DNA of 6,694 nucleotides from contig CABUVB010000104.1 of the NCBI GenBank assembly GCA_902494815.1, positions 1 through 6,694 on the forward strand. The letters run 5' to 3'. Both the position numbers and the translations under genes were made by a program. The notes beneath the pieces were generated by a model. It had not been told where the DNA came from and ran no database searches. It was given only the letters and a program-made list of their open reading frames with translations. Within the stretch, counting starts at the first letter, position 1. The number at the start of each line of letters is the position of its first letter. The stretch comes from an uncultured Collinsella sp. GTDB taxonomy: Bacteria; Actinomycetota; Coriobacteriia; Coriobacteriales; Coriobacteriaceae. Of this stretch, positions 1 through 5,475 are shown in pieces.

Positions 1-1061
1 ACCAGGATGCCCGAGGCGTCGCCCAGAACCTCGGAGACATTCTGCTCGTCGAGGCTCTCGCCGTCGACCAGCTGGACGTCCACATGGCGATCGTAGAAGA
101 CGCCCGCATGGTGCAGGGCCTCGATAACCGACAGGTACGCATCGGGCAGCTGCGTGTACTTACCCACGACGGCGATCTTCACCTTGTCGGCGTGATGGTT
201 GGCGTGATTCTGTTTGCGCAGGAACTCGTTCCACTCGCTCATGTCGCGCTCACGCGGATCCAGACCCAGGCGCTCGCAAATGCGCAGGTCAAAGTCCTGC
301 TCGGCAAGCAGTTGCGGAACATCGTAAATGCTCGCGCAGTCCTCGTTGGTAAAGACGCAATCGGTGTCGACGTCGCAGAAGCTTGCGATCTTTCCGCGGA
401 TAGCGTCATCGATATGGTGGTCGGAGCGCAGCACGATGATATCGGGCTGGATGCCAAAGCTGCGGAGCTCCTTGACGGAATGCTGCGTGGGCTTGGTCTT
501 GACCTCGTGGGCGGCGGCGATATAGGGAACGAGCGACACGTGAATGTAGCAGACATTCTCGGGACCGGCCTCCTTGCGGTACTGGCGGATGGCCTCGACA
601 AACGGCTGCGACTCGATGTCGCCGATCGTGCCGCCCAGCTCGGTGATGACTACATCGGAGCCGGTCTGCTCCTCGATGCGGCGGAACTTGTCCTTAATGG
701 CATTGGTGACGTGGGGAATCACCTGCACGGTACCGCCCAGAAAGTCGCCGCGACGCTCGCGGGCGATTAGGCTTTTGTAGATGGCACCGGTCGTAAAGTT
801 GGAATCGCGGGTCAGGTTCTCATCAATAAAGCGCTCGTAATGACCCAGGTCCAGGTCGGACTCGTAACCATCCTCGGTAACGAAGACCTCACCATGCTGG
901 AAGGGGCTCATGGTACCGGGGTCGACGTTCAGATACGGGTCGGCTTTCTGCATCGTTACTTTGTAGCCACGCGACTTGAGCAGACGGCCCAGCGAGGCCG
1001 CGGTGATACCCTTGCCCAGGGACGAAACCACGCCACCGGTTACGAACACATGCTTGGTCAT
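1..1061 (-). CDS. pyrG: CTP synthase, N-terminal two thirds (cut by window edge)
   Basis: CTP synthase makes CTP from UTP, ATP and glutamine in the cytoplasm, the last step of de novo pyrimidine nucleotide synthesis. The 353 whole codons present start MTKHVFVTGGVVSSLGKG, the classic synthetase-domain start with its P-loop (residues 13-18). Further family marks are NVDPGTMSPFQHGEVFVTEDG (45-65), DLDLGHYERF (69-78), ELGGTIGDIES (141-151, the Mg-binding Glu region) and KTKPTQHSVKELRS (188-201). The glutamine amidotransferase domain begins near IAVVGKYT (296-303), and the window ends just before the expected PGGFG region, so the catalytic Cys-His-Glu residues lie outside. The usual length is about 535-550 residues. 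Residue 40 is Ala (KAD) where Leu, Ile or Phe is common; this is probably a lineage variant. The ribosome site is weak (GCAGG, about 9 bases upstream). The gene appears to have its own promoter and does not seem to be co-transcribed with the winged-helix gene. Confidence 0.97.
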   Translation of the reverse strand, partial: MTKHVFVTGGVVSSLGKGITAASLGRLLKSRGYKVTMQKADPYLNVDPGTMSPFQHGEVFVTEDGYESDLDLGHYERFIDENLTRDSNFTTGAIYKSLIARERRGDFLGGTVQVIPHVTNAIKDKFRRIEEQTGSDVVITELGGTIGDIESQPFVEAIRQYRKEAGPENVCYIHVSLVPYIAAAHEVKTKPTQHSVKELRSFGIQPDIIVLRSDHHIDDAIRGKIASFCDVDTDCVFTNEDCASIYDVPQLLAEQDFDLRICERLGLDPRERDMSEWNEFLRKQNHANHHADKVKIAVVGKYTQLPDAYLSVIEALHHAGVFYDRHVDVQLVDGESLDEQNVSEVLGDASGIL

Positions 1062-1079
1062 ATTGAGTTACCTGCGCTT

Positions 1080-1111
1080 CCCGTAGAAGTTGTTTATCCA
1101 CATCTTACGGG
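1080..1111 (-). promoter_or_regulatory. 5' leader hairpin of pyrG with a DnaA-box 9-mer in its loop
   Basis: A perfect 6-bp inverted repeat (CCCGTA at 1106-1111 and TACGGG at 1080-1085, minus strand) encloses a 20-base loop. From the predicted promoter it would form at the very 5' end of the pyrG transcript. No T-run follows, so it is not an intrinsic terminator. The loop contains TTATCCACA on the plus strand (1094-1102), an exact match to the DnaA box consensus. The role is unknown: it may protect the 5' end, be a protein site, or be chance. Confidence 0.4.
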
Positions 1112-1119
1112 TCTTCATT

Positions 1120-1148
1120 GTAATACTCGCGCCGCGGACCGTTCGCAA
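1120..1148 (-). promoter_or_regulatory. probable pyrG promoter
   Basis: On the minus strand TTGCGA (1143-1148) lies 17 bases from TATTAC (1120-1125), 4/6 matches each to the -35 and -10 consensus with ideal spacing. An overlapping TACAAT (1117-1122) is an alternative -10. Transcription would start near 1113, giving a leader of about 50 bases. It lies just after the terminator of the upstream winged-helix gene, as expected for a separate transcription unit. Confidence 0.5.
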
Positions 1149-1185
1149 TTTTTCTCGCATGCGATTGCATTTCTCAATCTTGAAA

Positions 1186-1214
1186 CAAAACGCCGCCCAG
1201 TTTCCCAGGCGGCG
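1186..1214 (-). terminator. intrinsic terminator after the winged-helix gene
   Basis: On the minus strand CGCCGCC (1208-1214) and GGCGGCG (1191-1197) form a 7-bp all-GC stem with a 10-base loop. It is followed by TTTTGTTT, 26 bases after the winged-helix gene's stop codon. It separates that gene from pyrG. Confidence 0.8.
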
Positions 1215-1239
1215 TCGCTATGGCAAGGGTTACATGCTG

Positions 1240-1578
1240 CTATCGATCAGCAGCCTCATCCTCAAGCATTTCTTGAACGAGCATGCCGGTACGGACGCCC
1301 TCAAGATACCACTCGCCACGTTCGGTGAGGCAAATGCCATTTGCAAGCTGACCGCCGTCGTCGCTATAACGCGAGACGACATCAATCATGCCTTCGGAAT
1401 CCAAGCGATCGATTGCGGCGCGGGCACGATACGGCGAAACCCCCACGCGCTCGGCAAGCGTTTTGCGCGAGAAACCATACGGCCCGCCATTGTCTTCGGT
1501 TTGCTGGTCGATCTCCATCAACACCAGCACCTCGACACGCTTCATATCGTTGACACTCGCACGACCCTTGCCCGCCAT
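1240..1578 (-). CDS. small winged-helix DNA-binding protein, target unknown
   Basis: A 112-residue protein with no signal peptide or membrane segment. A first helix (about 12-25, MKRVEVLVLMEI) is followed by a helix-turn-helix, SRKTLAERVGVS (37-48) and recognition helix PYRARAAIDRLDSEGMI (49-65). A beta wing comes next (about 66-84), then LTERGEWYLEGV (84-95), an ending typical of MarR/PadR-like winged helices. There is no extra ligand-binding domain, so it may act as a compact transcription factor. The start at 1578 is chosen because AGGAGG lies 5 bases upstream; the in-frame ATG at 1632 has no comparable site and would add 18 residues of unremarkable sequence. The gene lies alone between two terminators, with pyrG downstream. 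I do not recognise a named gene. A fold-level call is secure, a function is not. Confidence 0.8.
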   Translation of the reverse strand: MAGKGRASVNDMKRVEVLVLMEIDQQTEDNGGPYGFSRKTLAERVGVSPYRARAAIDRLDSEGMIDVVSRYSDDGGQLANGICLTERGEWYLEGVRTGMLVQEMLEDEAADR

Positions 1579-1583
1579 AGCAG

Positions 1584-1589
1584 CCTCCT
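1584..1589 (-). promoter_or_regulatory. ribosome binding site fixing the winged-helix start
   Basis: A perfect AGGAGG with 5 bases before the ATG at 1576-1578. It decides the start in favour of the 112-residue form. Confidence 0.85.
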
Positions 1590-1695
1590 CAAACCGAGCA
1601 CGAGCATCTAACGCGCCGTGCGCGACCGACACACCTCACGATGGCAGGTAATATCCATCATGCGGCATCCCGCTAAGGATGAAACAGTTACGGTT

Positions 1696-1703
1696 ATTGT
1701 ATA
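1696..1703 (-). promoter_or_regulatory. -10-like element upstream of the winged-helix gene
   Basis: TATACAAT on the minus strand lies downstream of the DUF1846 terminator and about 118 bases before the winged-helix start. No good -35 is seen at the right distance, so this is a weak call. If used, the leader would be about 110 bases, long for such a small gene. Confidence 0.35.
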
Positions 1704-1767
1704 CCGCTCAAATTGTTTCTAGGCAGGTAAACAGCTATTTTTCGCCGAAATAGGCGCTTTATTGATC

Positions 1768-1800
1768 AAAAAGCCGTACCGGGCGCTAACCCGATACGGC
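1768..1800 (-). terminator. intrinsic terminator of the DUF1846 gene
   Basis: On the minus strand GCCGTATCGGG (1790-1800) pairs with CCCGGTACGGC (1773-1783). This gives an 11-bp stem with one G-T pair and a 6-base loop, followed directly by TTTTT (1768-1772). It begins 34 bases after the stop codon. Confidence 0.92.
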
Positions 1801-1834
1801 CAAAATGCAATGCAATTACCGCGGTGCTTCAAAC

Positions 1835-3316
1835 TTAGCGATGGAAGAAACCGCGGCGCTCAAACTTGGGCTCGCAGCACACGTTGATACCCAGTTTGCG
1901 CAGTACCGTCTCGTCCGTCGGCGAGATAATCACGCTAAAGAAGGCATCGCAACCGCGCAGCTGCTCCAGGCCCGAAAGGACGCGAGCGGCCGTCTCACTC
2001 GTGGCCGAGGTGATCGACAGCGCCATAAGCGTCTCGTCGGTGTGGAGGCGCGGGTTTTTGCTGCCCAGGAAATGCGTCTTGAGCTTGCTGATGGGCTCGA
2101 TCGCTTCATCGCTAATGACCTCGAGCTCAAGGTCGACGCCCGAGACATGCTTAAGTGCATTCATGATGAGCGAGCTCGCGGCGCCCAGGCGCGTGGAAGT
2201 CTTGCCGGTCACCACGGAGCCATCGGGCATGACCATGGCACCCACGGGACCACCCGTCAGCTGCTCCCTGGTGAGGGCTGCCGAGCGCGCCGGTGAGTAG
2301 TTCTTATCGATGCCGGCTTTCTTCATAATAATCTTGAGACGGTCGACTTGCTCATCGCCCACGCCGGTACGGCGCACATTTTCGACCGCGGTAAAGTAGC
2401 GGCGGACGATCTCCATCTTGGAAGCGTCGCGGCAGGCATCGTCATCGGTGATGGCAAAGCCGACCATATTGACGCCCATGTCCGTAGGGCTCTGGTAGGG
2501 GCTCTTGCCCAGGATCTTTTCCATCAGGGCACGGACTACCGGGAAGGCCTCGACGTCGCGGTTGTAGTTGACCGTGGTCTTGTTGTAGGCCTCAAGGTGG
2601 AACGAATCGATGATATTGGCGTCGTCGAGGTCAGCCGTGGCGGCCTCGTAGGCAATATTGACCGGATGCGTCAGAGGAAGATTCCAGACAGGGAAGGTCT
2701 CGAACTTGGCATAGCCGGCGGCCGTGCCATGCTTGTGCTCGTGATAGAGCTGAGACAGGCAGGTGGCAAGCTTGCCCGAGCCAGGACCGGGGGCAGTGAC
2801 CACGACGAGCGGTCGGGTGGTCTCGACAAACTCGTTCTTGCCGTAGCCATCGTCGGACACGATCAGATCGACATCGTGCGGATACCCCTCGATGGGATAG
2901 TGCAGCTTGGCGGGAATGCCAAGTGCATTCAGACGATTGCGGAAGACGTCGGCAGCAGGCTGACCAGCGTACTGGGTGATGACCACGGCCGCGACAGCAA
3001 AACCGTTGCCGCGGAACAGGTCGACCAGGCGCAAGACGTCCTCGTCATAGGTAATGCCCAGGTCGCCACGGGCCTTGTTCTTCTCGATATGGTTTGCATT
3101 GATTGCGATGATGACCTCAACATCATCGGCAATGCTCTTGAGCATGCGGAACTTGCTGTCCGGCTCAAAGCCCGGTAGCACGCGGCTGGCATGATAGTCG
3201 TCGAACAGCTTGCCGCCAAACTCCAAATACAGTTTGCCGCCAAACTGCGAAATGCGCTCCTTAATGTGAGCAGCCTGCAGCTCGATATACTTCGCGTTGT
3301 CGAAACCCTGGCGCAT
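1835..3316 (-). CDS. DUF1846 / UPF0371 family protein
   Basis: A 493-residue soluble protein, full length for the family (about 490-505), whose biochemical role is unknown to me. Recognisable stretches are GKLYLEFGGKLFDDYHASRVLPGF (about 27-50), NANHIEKNKARGDLGITYDEDVLRL (about 73-97), APGPGSGKLATCLSQLYHEHKHG (175-197) and, near the end, LHTDETLMALSITSATSETA. The glycine-rich GPGSGK stretch resembles a nucleotide-binding loop, but its spacing is one short of Walker A and Leu follows the Lys, so ATP binding should not be assumed. No signal peptide or membrane segment is visible. The start at 3316 is preferred over the ATG at 3340. It has GGGAG 6 bases upstream, it gives the start MRQGFDNAKYIELQ expected for the family, and the predicted transcript start lies only about 9 bases before 3340. 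It is a single-gene unit with its own promoter element and terminator. Confidence 0.93.
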   Translation of the reverse strand: MRQGFDNAKYIELQAAHIKERISQFGGKLYLEFGGKLFDDYHASRVLPGFEPDSKFRMLKSIADDVEVIIAINANHIEKNKARGDLGITYDEDVLRLVDLFRGNGFAVAAVVITQYAGQPAADVFRNRLNALGIPAKLHYPIEGYPHDVDLIVSDDGYGKNEFVETTRPLVVVTAPGPGSGKLATCLSQLYHEHKHGTAAGYAKFETFPVWNLPLTHPVNIAYEAATADLDDANIIDSFHLEAYNKTTVNYNRDVEAFPVVRALMEKILGKSPYQSPTDMGVNMVGFAITDDDACRDASKMEIVRRYFTAVENVRRTGVGDEQVDRLKIIMKKAGIDKNYSPARSAALTREQLTGGPVGAMVMPDGSVVTGKTSTRLGAASSLIMNALKHVSGVDLELEVISDEAIEPISKLKTHFLGSKNPRLHTDETLMALSITSATSETAARVLSGLEQLRGCDAFFSVIISPTDETVLRKLGINVCCEPKFERRGFFHR

Positions 3317-3322
3317 ATATGG

Positions 3323-3327
3323 CTCCC
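3323..3327 (-). promoter_or_regulatory. ribosome binding site of the DUF1846 gene
   Basis: GGGAG with 6 bases before the ATG at 3314-3316. The in-frame ATG at 3338-3340 has no such site, so this one sets the start. Confidence 0.7.
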
Positions 3328-3355
3328 GTCCCGTTTCCATTTAATGTTCTAGGCG

Positions 3356-3361
3356 ATTATA
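3356..3361 (-). promoter_or_regulatory. perfect -10 element of the DUF1846 promoter
   Basis: TATAAT on the minus strand, 39 bases before the chosen start codon. The G-rich sequence upstream offers no recognisable -35 at 16-18 bases, so the promoter may need an activator or another sigma contact. Transcription would start near 3349. Confidence 0.55.
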
Positions 3362-3426
3362 ACGGAGCCCGCCCTCCCCGATACCCAGACCATCAACAGG
3401 CACCAACCAAACACGCCATCGATAAT

Positions 3427-3489
3427 TTGCGGTGGAATAGTTCCTGTTTAACCCCTCAAGACGGCCAAACAGGAACTATTCCACCGCAA
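3427..3489. repeat. perfect 23-bp inverted repeat with 17-base loop
   Basis: The arms 3427-3449 (starting TTGCGGTGGAATAG) and 3467-3489 (ending CTATTCCACCGCAA) are exact reverse complements. Each arm contains a smaller dyad, GGAA-N3-TTCC. No T-run follows on either strand, so a simple terminator is unlikely. Its length, perfection and position in a gene-free stretch recall interspersed palindromic repeats or a very small non-autonomous element. Copies elsewhere cannot be checked from one window. Confidence 0.9.
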
Positions 3490-3566
3490 CTTCCCCTTTT
3501 TGGCGCAAACTAACCTGACCCCTTTGCATCAATAATGGCAGCGCCGCAGGTTGAGCATAAGTCAGC

Positions 3567-3670
3567 GAGCGACGTCCAGGACGTACAAGTTGGCATGAAA
3601 AAGGCAAGGCATAGACCTTTTGGTCATGCCTTGCCTTTTGAATGACAAATTGTCGTCCTGGGCGGCGCGC
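3567..3670. repeat. 104-base imperfect dyad around a terminator-like core
   Basis: Beyond the perfect inner stem, the two sides stay complementary outwards: 3573-3583 pairs with 3654-3664 (11 bp with one G-T), 3585-3588 with 3650-3653, 3590-3592 with 3646-3648, and 3594-3596 with 3642-3644. By hand I count about 43 base pairs, with a few mismatches and two bulged bases. CAGCG occurs just at both outer ends (3563-3567 and 3670-3674), which could be a short target duplication or chance. Confidence 0.75.
3598..3639. terminator. bidirectional terminator closing the arc operon
   Basis: A perfect 14-bp stem (3599-3612 with 3626-3639) continues, after one bulged A, into 4 more pairs closed by a TTTT loop. 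TTTTT follows on the minus strand and TTTT ends the stem on the plus strand. On the minus strand it is the first T-tailed hairpin after arcD, about 210 bases past the stop codon. No plus-strand gene in the window would use it. Confidence 0.85.
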
Positions 3671-3681
3671 AGCGTCGACTG

Positions 3682-3708
3682 GTTGCGCGGTTCGTAGAAC
3701 CGCGCAAC
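3682..3708. repeat. perfect 12-bp hairpin, GTA loop
   Basis: GTTGCGCGGTTC (3682-3693) and GAACCGCGCAAC (3697-3708) are exact reverse complements with a 3-base loop. No T-run follows. One of a row of stem-loops behind arcD. Confidence 0.85.
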
Positions 3709-3716
3709 ATGAGAGC

Positions 3717-3747
3717 GCCCCCTCCCGCGCACGGAACGGGAGGGGGC
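3717..3747. repeat. perfect 11-bp GC-rich hairpin
   Basis: GCCCCCTCCCG (3717-3727) pairs with CGGGAGGGGGC (3737-3747) across a 9-base loop. It would be very stable in RNA, but no T-run follows on the minus strand. It may pause polymerase or block 3' exonucleases. Confidence 0.85.
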
Positions 3748-3763
3748 TAAAGGTAGGAGTCTA

Positions 3764-3784
3764 CCGGTGGGTTGACCCCACCGG
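3764..3784. repeat. 8-bp GC-rich hairpin
   Basis: CCGGTGGG (3764-3771) pairs with CCCACCGG (3777-3784) across a 5-base loop, in the row of stem-loops behind arcD. Confidence 0.75.
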
Positions 3785-3798
3785 ACAGACGATGACCA

Positions 3799-3820
3799 GA
3801 TGATCCTTTACAGGATCGTC
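3799..3820. repeat. 9-bp hairpin with one G-T pair
   Basis: GATGATCCT (3799-3807) pairs with AGGATCGTC (3812-3820) across a TTAC loop. Confidence 0.7.
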
Positions 3821-3834
3821 AAGGTTTCCGTGGG

Positions 3835-3849
3835 GTACCCGTTGGGTAC
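3835..3849. repeat. 6-bp hairpin abutting the arcD stop codon
   Basis: GTACCC (3835-3840) pairs with GGGTAC (3844-3849) across a GTT loop, immediately after the arcD stop codon at 3850-3852. Short, so it matters mainly as part of the row. Confidence 0.5.
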
Positions 3850-5328
3850 TTAGATCAACACGCAAGCGACGGTCAGGATGATGGCGCAGACGACGGAGAG
3901 CGCGACGATGAGCTTAAGGGCAAACTTGAGCCAGGTCGTCCACTCGATCTTGGCCAGGGCGAGACCGCCCATGATGGCGCCGGAGGTCGGGGTGAACAGG
4001 TTCACGACACCGATGGCGGCGGAGAAGATCATGACCATGACCTCAGGCGAGAAGCCAAGCTTAACAGCCAGCGGTCCCATGATGGGCATGGAGACGGTGG
4101 CCATACCGGAGGTCGAGGGGATCAGGAAGGACAGGCCGAAGTAGACCAGGAAGCTCATGGGAGCGAAGATCACGCCGGACAGGCCAGCCAGGGCATTGGC
4201 GGCAGCGTCGAGGACGAAGACGTCGAGGCCGGTGTTAGCCATGAGGACGGAGATACCACGGGCGAGGGCGATGACGAGAACAACGGACATCATGTCGGCA
4301 GCGCCGGTGATGAAGGTGTTAACGATCTGCTTCTCGGACAGGCCACCGATGATACCGATCAGGACGGCCATGAGGAAGAACCAGGTGGAAGCCTCGTCGA
4401 AGTACCACTGGCCAATGGGCAGGCCGGTGATCAGGGCAGACCAGCCCTGGACGACGGCATTACCGTCGGCGTCGTAGACAGCGCCAGCGTCGAAGAAGTT
4501 GGCGACGCCCTCGTTGAGGTCGGCCAGCGGAATGAAGCCGACGATCATGACGACGAAGGTGAAGGCGAAGGCGATCAGAACACCCTTCTGACGACCGGTG
4601 AGCTTGACCTCCTTGTGGACCTCGGAAGCAGCCTTGCCGTGAGCCTCTTCGGCGTCCTTGAGCTCCTGCATCGACAGGATGGTGGAACCCTTGTCAGCCT
4701 TGACCTTCTTGGCATAGTTCATCACGAAGACAATGGACATAGCGGTAGTGACAATCCACAGGACGGCACCAAGGCCGATGATGATGGACTGGTTGACCTC
4801 AATGCCAACGCCGGTCAGAGCGTCGACGGCAGCGCCGACGGCGAACGGGTTAACCGTGGAGCCCAGGCAGCCGCAGCCAGCACCGAGCAGGACGGTAGCG
4901 GCGCCGACCATGGGGTCGAAGCCAGCGGCCATCATGGTAGCGGCGAGCAGGGCGTAGAAGGGAACGGTCTCCTCGCACATACCATAGGTGGTACCACCGA
5001 GGGAGAAGATGAGCATCAGCACGGGAATGAGCATAATCTCGTTACCCTTAAGCTTCTGCACCAGGACGGCGATACCGTTGTCCAGAGCGCCGGTCTCGGT
5101 CATCATGCCGAGGAAGCCGCCCAGGATCATAACGAAGAGGCAGACGGGCAGAGCGTCAGCGAAGCCCTTAATCGGGGCGGTGCAGAAATCGCTCAGACGG
5201 GCGGCAGTAACCGCGCCGCCGGACGTGCCGGAGACGATAACGGTAATCACTGCAACAATTGCCAGCAGAGCTAGAAGAATGGTGAACGATGAAGGCATAC
5301 CGCGCTTTTTCTTAGCGGTCTCAGTCAT
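3850..5328 (-). CDS. arcD: YfcC-family transporter, probable arginine/ornithine exchanger
   Basis: An inner-membrane carrier of 492 residues with about 12 hydrophobic segments. These include 15-34, 59-76, 97-112, 122-137, 181-205, 249-268, 316-329, 346-364, 380-403, 430-445 and 469-492. A charged loop at about 206-248 (Lys/Glu rich) is probably cytoplasmic. Family marks are GGTTYGMCEETVPFYALL (111-128), LGAGCGCLGSTVNPFAVG (148-165) and LIPSTSGMATVSMPIMGPLA (402-421). YfcC proteins belong to the DcuC-like C4-dicarboxylate carrier group, but streptococcal ArcD, the exchanger of arginine for ornithine, is in this family. Position behind arcA-arcB supports that role; the substrate is inferred from context. 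The start at 5328 is chosen because AAGGGGGG lies 9 bases upstream; the ATGs at 5337 and 5355 are too close to or ahead of that site. Confidence 0.88.
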   Translation of the reverse strand: MTETAKKKRGMPSSFTILLALLAIVAVITVIVSGTSGGAVTAARLSDFCTAPIKGFADALPVCLFVMILGGFLGMMTETGALDNGIAVLVQKLKGNEIMLIPVLMLIFSLGGTTYGMCEETVPFYALLAATMMAAGFDPMVGAATVLLGAGCGCLGSTVNPFAVGAAVDALTGVGIEVNQSIIIGLGAVLWIVTTAMSIVFVMNYAKKVKADKGSTILSMQELKDAEEAHGKAASEVHKEVKLTGRQKGVLIAFAFTFVVMIVGFIPLADLNEGVANFFDAGAVYDADGNAVVQGWSALITGLPIGQWYFDEASTWFFLMAVLIGIIGGLSEKQIVNTFITGAADMMSVVLVIALARGISVLMANTGLDVFVLDAAANALAGLSGVIFAPMSFLVYFGLSFLIPSTSGMATVSMPIMGPLAVKLGFSPEVMVMIFSAAIGVVNLFTPTSGAIMGGLALAKIEWTTWLKFALKLIVALSVVCAIILTVACVLI

Positions 5329-5337
5329 GGTTCTCAT

Positions 5338-5345
5338 CCCCCCTT
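5338..5345 (-). promoter_or_regulatory. ribosome binding site deciding the arcD start
   Basis: AAGGGGGG on the minus strand, 9 bases before the ATG at 5326-5328. The in-frame ATG at 5335-5337 touches it, so that start is unlikely. Confidence 0.65.
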
Positions 5346-5419
5346 CATAAATCATTTAACTTTCTCGCGCGAAGCGGATCTTCCGTGCCGTGCCCACCGC
5401 CCGACGCGAGATATTTACC

Positions 5420-5460
5420 AGACAAAGCCGCTCGGGGTGTGCAGCAATACACCCCGAGCG
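5420..5460 (-). terminator. stem-loop between arcB and arcD, possible partial terminator
   Basis: CGCTCGGGGTGT (5449-5460 read on the minus strand) and its exact complement (5429-5440) form a perfect 12-bp stem with an 8-base loop, 16 bases after the arcB stop. The tail is only GCTTTGTCT, so termination is probably partial. It may lower arcD expression or protect the arcAB message. I see no convincing separate promoter for arcD between this hairpin and its start. Confidence 0.6.
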
Positions 5461-5475
5461 AGATGCTAGATGCTC

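Larger units (their letters stand above)
3341..3849. other. 509-base intergenic region rich in inverted repeats
   Basis: No coding region with a credible start, ribosome site or family resemblance is seen on either strand. From right to left it holds five stem-loops close behind arcD (3682-3849), a long imperfect dyad with a terminator-like core (3567-3670), a stretch without clear structure (3490-3566), a perfect 23-bp inverted repeat (3427-3489), and the -10 element of the DUF1846 gene. Confidence 0.85.

Noticed and set aside
84..770. Long open frame on the plus strand opposite pyrG
   Set aside because: It is the antisense of a well-conserved CTP synthase. GC-rich codon use keeps the opposite frame open, and the product resembles nothing I know.
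1741..1764. Short dyad CGCC-N6-GGCG downstream of the DUF1846 terminator
   Set aside because: Only 4 bp of stem. The adjacent 11-bp stem with TTTTT already explains termination.
2348..3178. 276-codon plus-strand open frame opposite the DUF1846 gene
   Set aside because: Same antisense effect. The minus-strand protein matches a known family over its full length, so the plus-strand frame is a shadow.
3682..3708. GGTTCGTAGAACC, resembling a tRNA T-arm
   Set aside because: The loop is 3 bases, not 7, the stem is 12 bp, and no anticodon or acceptor arm can be placed around it.
4615..5274. 219-codon plus-strand frame rich in Gly, Asp and His opposite arcD
   Set aside because: Its odd composition is what the complement of a membrane protein's Ala/Val/Ile/Met codons produces. 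It has no plausible ribosome site.
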